DNA of 64,000 nt from NCBI RefSeq assembly GCF_000379985.1, contig NZ_KB904122.1, positions 229 through 64,228 on the forward strand. The letters are read 5' to 3'. The position numbers and the translations under genes were made by a program. This document shows, piece by piece, positions 63,732 through 64,000 of this stretch. The stretch's first letter is position 1, and every line of letters begins with the position of its first letter. The notes under the pieces are model-generated. The model saw only the letters and a list, made by a program, of their open reading frames with translations, was not told where the DNA came from and made no database searches. The stretch comes from Streptococcus caballi DSM 19004 (GTDB lineage: Bacteria; Bacillota; Bacilli; Lactobacillales; Streptococcaceae).

Positions 63732-64000
63732 TCACTTTTTGAGGTAAATTTCGTCAATTTTATGGTTTTCAGTCTTGTGTAAAATCAGCTCGGCACGATT
63801 ACGAGTTGGTTCAATATATTTTTCAAGGTTAACTAGGTTGATAGATTTCCAAATGTCCTTGGCAAATTGCATGATTTCTTGCCGAGGCGCATTTGTAAAA
63901 CGATGGTAGTAATTTTTGGTATCAGTTTCAGCTAAATCCAGTAAACTTTCAAATCTTTCTAAATACCATTTTTCAATGTTATCATTTTCAGCATCAATAT
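63732..64000 (-). CDS. coaA: Pantothenate kinase CoaA, C-terminal part
   Basis: Only the last 88 residues are in the window, from [16 protein letters not shown] to [15 protein letters not shown] and KIDEIYLKK with stop TGA. These are the C-terminal motifs of type I CoaA, which phosphorylates pantothenate in coenzyme A synthesis. The start lies beyond position 64000. It stands upstream of rpsT, the usual streptococcal order. Confidence 0.92.
   Translation of the reverse strand, partial: IDAENDNIEKWYLERFESLLDLAETDTKNYYHRFTNAPRQEIMQFAKDIWKSINLVNLEKYIEPTRNRAELILHKTENHKIDEIYLKK

Overview
The window is a chromosomal segment of a low-GC Gram-positive bacterium, almost certainly a Streptococcus. The evidence is the gene content and order: ciaR-ciaH next to rpsT and coaA, parE and parC with ilvE, a cpsY (LysR-type) gene divergent from a Wzg/Wzh/Wzd/Wze polysaccharide operon, PyrR-controlled pyrKDb/pyrFE genes, DUF2969, a four-domain S1 protein, and an LPxTG-anchored 5'-nucleotidase. 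The species cannot be fixed from sequence alone; the salivarius and bovis/equinus groups are the natural candidates.

Layout. (1) 1-6360: an accessory, partly decayed stretch with a ClC-type channel, a 2-TM potassium channel, two NAD(P)-binding oxidoreductases, a divergent TetR repressor, a divergent sirtuin whose catalytic His is replaced by Gln, an ABC-transporter/SDR deletion scar, and an AraC regulator cut by an amber codon. (2) 6669-11530: an orphan bacteriocin-immunity gene, VOC protein, nitroreductase, ACT protein, pepV and mnmE. (3) 11990-18350: a purine/pentose salvage operon (rpiA, deoB, punA, a glutamine amidotransferase, a ClC channel, deoD) ending in a protein that looks like the HEPN nuclease half of Csm6 without a CARF sensor. 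(4) 18430-38062: cpsY and a roughly 18 kb exopolysaccharide operon: regulatory/phosphoregulatory genes, priming transferase, flippase, UDP-galactopyranose mutase, polymerase, five sugar transferases including a galactofuranosyltransferase-like enzyme and a Stealth phosphotransferase, two acyltransferases (one broken), a broken second priming transferase, and a membrane-anchored GH43-like protein. Predicted product: a galactofuranose-containing polysaccharide with a phosphodiester linkage, possibly acylated. (5) 38070-38760: gene remnants (an antitoxin-like ORF with an A14 tract, an rmlD tail). (6) 38827-46841: pyrimidine biosynthesis, with two near-identical PyrR attenuators separated by a yoeB/yefM toxin-antitoxin pair whose antitoxin is frameshifted, plus a broken pyrophosphatase gene, a PEBP protein and ung. 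(7) 46978-57626: surface nucleotidase, plsY, parE and parC. ParE and parC are separated by a 3 kb accessory insert with a HEPN-like protein, five 41-bp tandem repeats, a helical DUF6261-like protein and an unrecognised protein. (8) 57804-64000: ilvE, DUF2969, tRNA-Tyr, tRNA-Gln, rpsA, tRNA-Arg, ciaRH, rpsT and the 3' end of coaA.

Two themes recur. First, genes are interrupted by single events: in homopolymers (T7 in the acyltransferase, A7 in yefM, with A14 in another antitoxin-like ORF as a slippage-prone tract) and by amber codons (AraC, pyrophosphatase). Second, accessory genes are inserted at junctions between housekeeping operons. The most unusual items are the parE-parC insert with its 41-bp repeat array, the apparently CARF-less Csm6-like protein, the His-to-Gln sirtuin outside its usual macrodomain context, and the GH43-like enzyme at the end of a galactofuranose polysaccharide operon. 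All functional assignments are by reading motifs; no database search was run.
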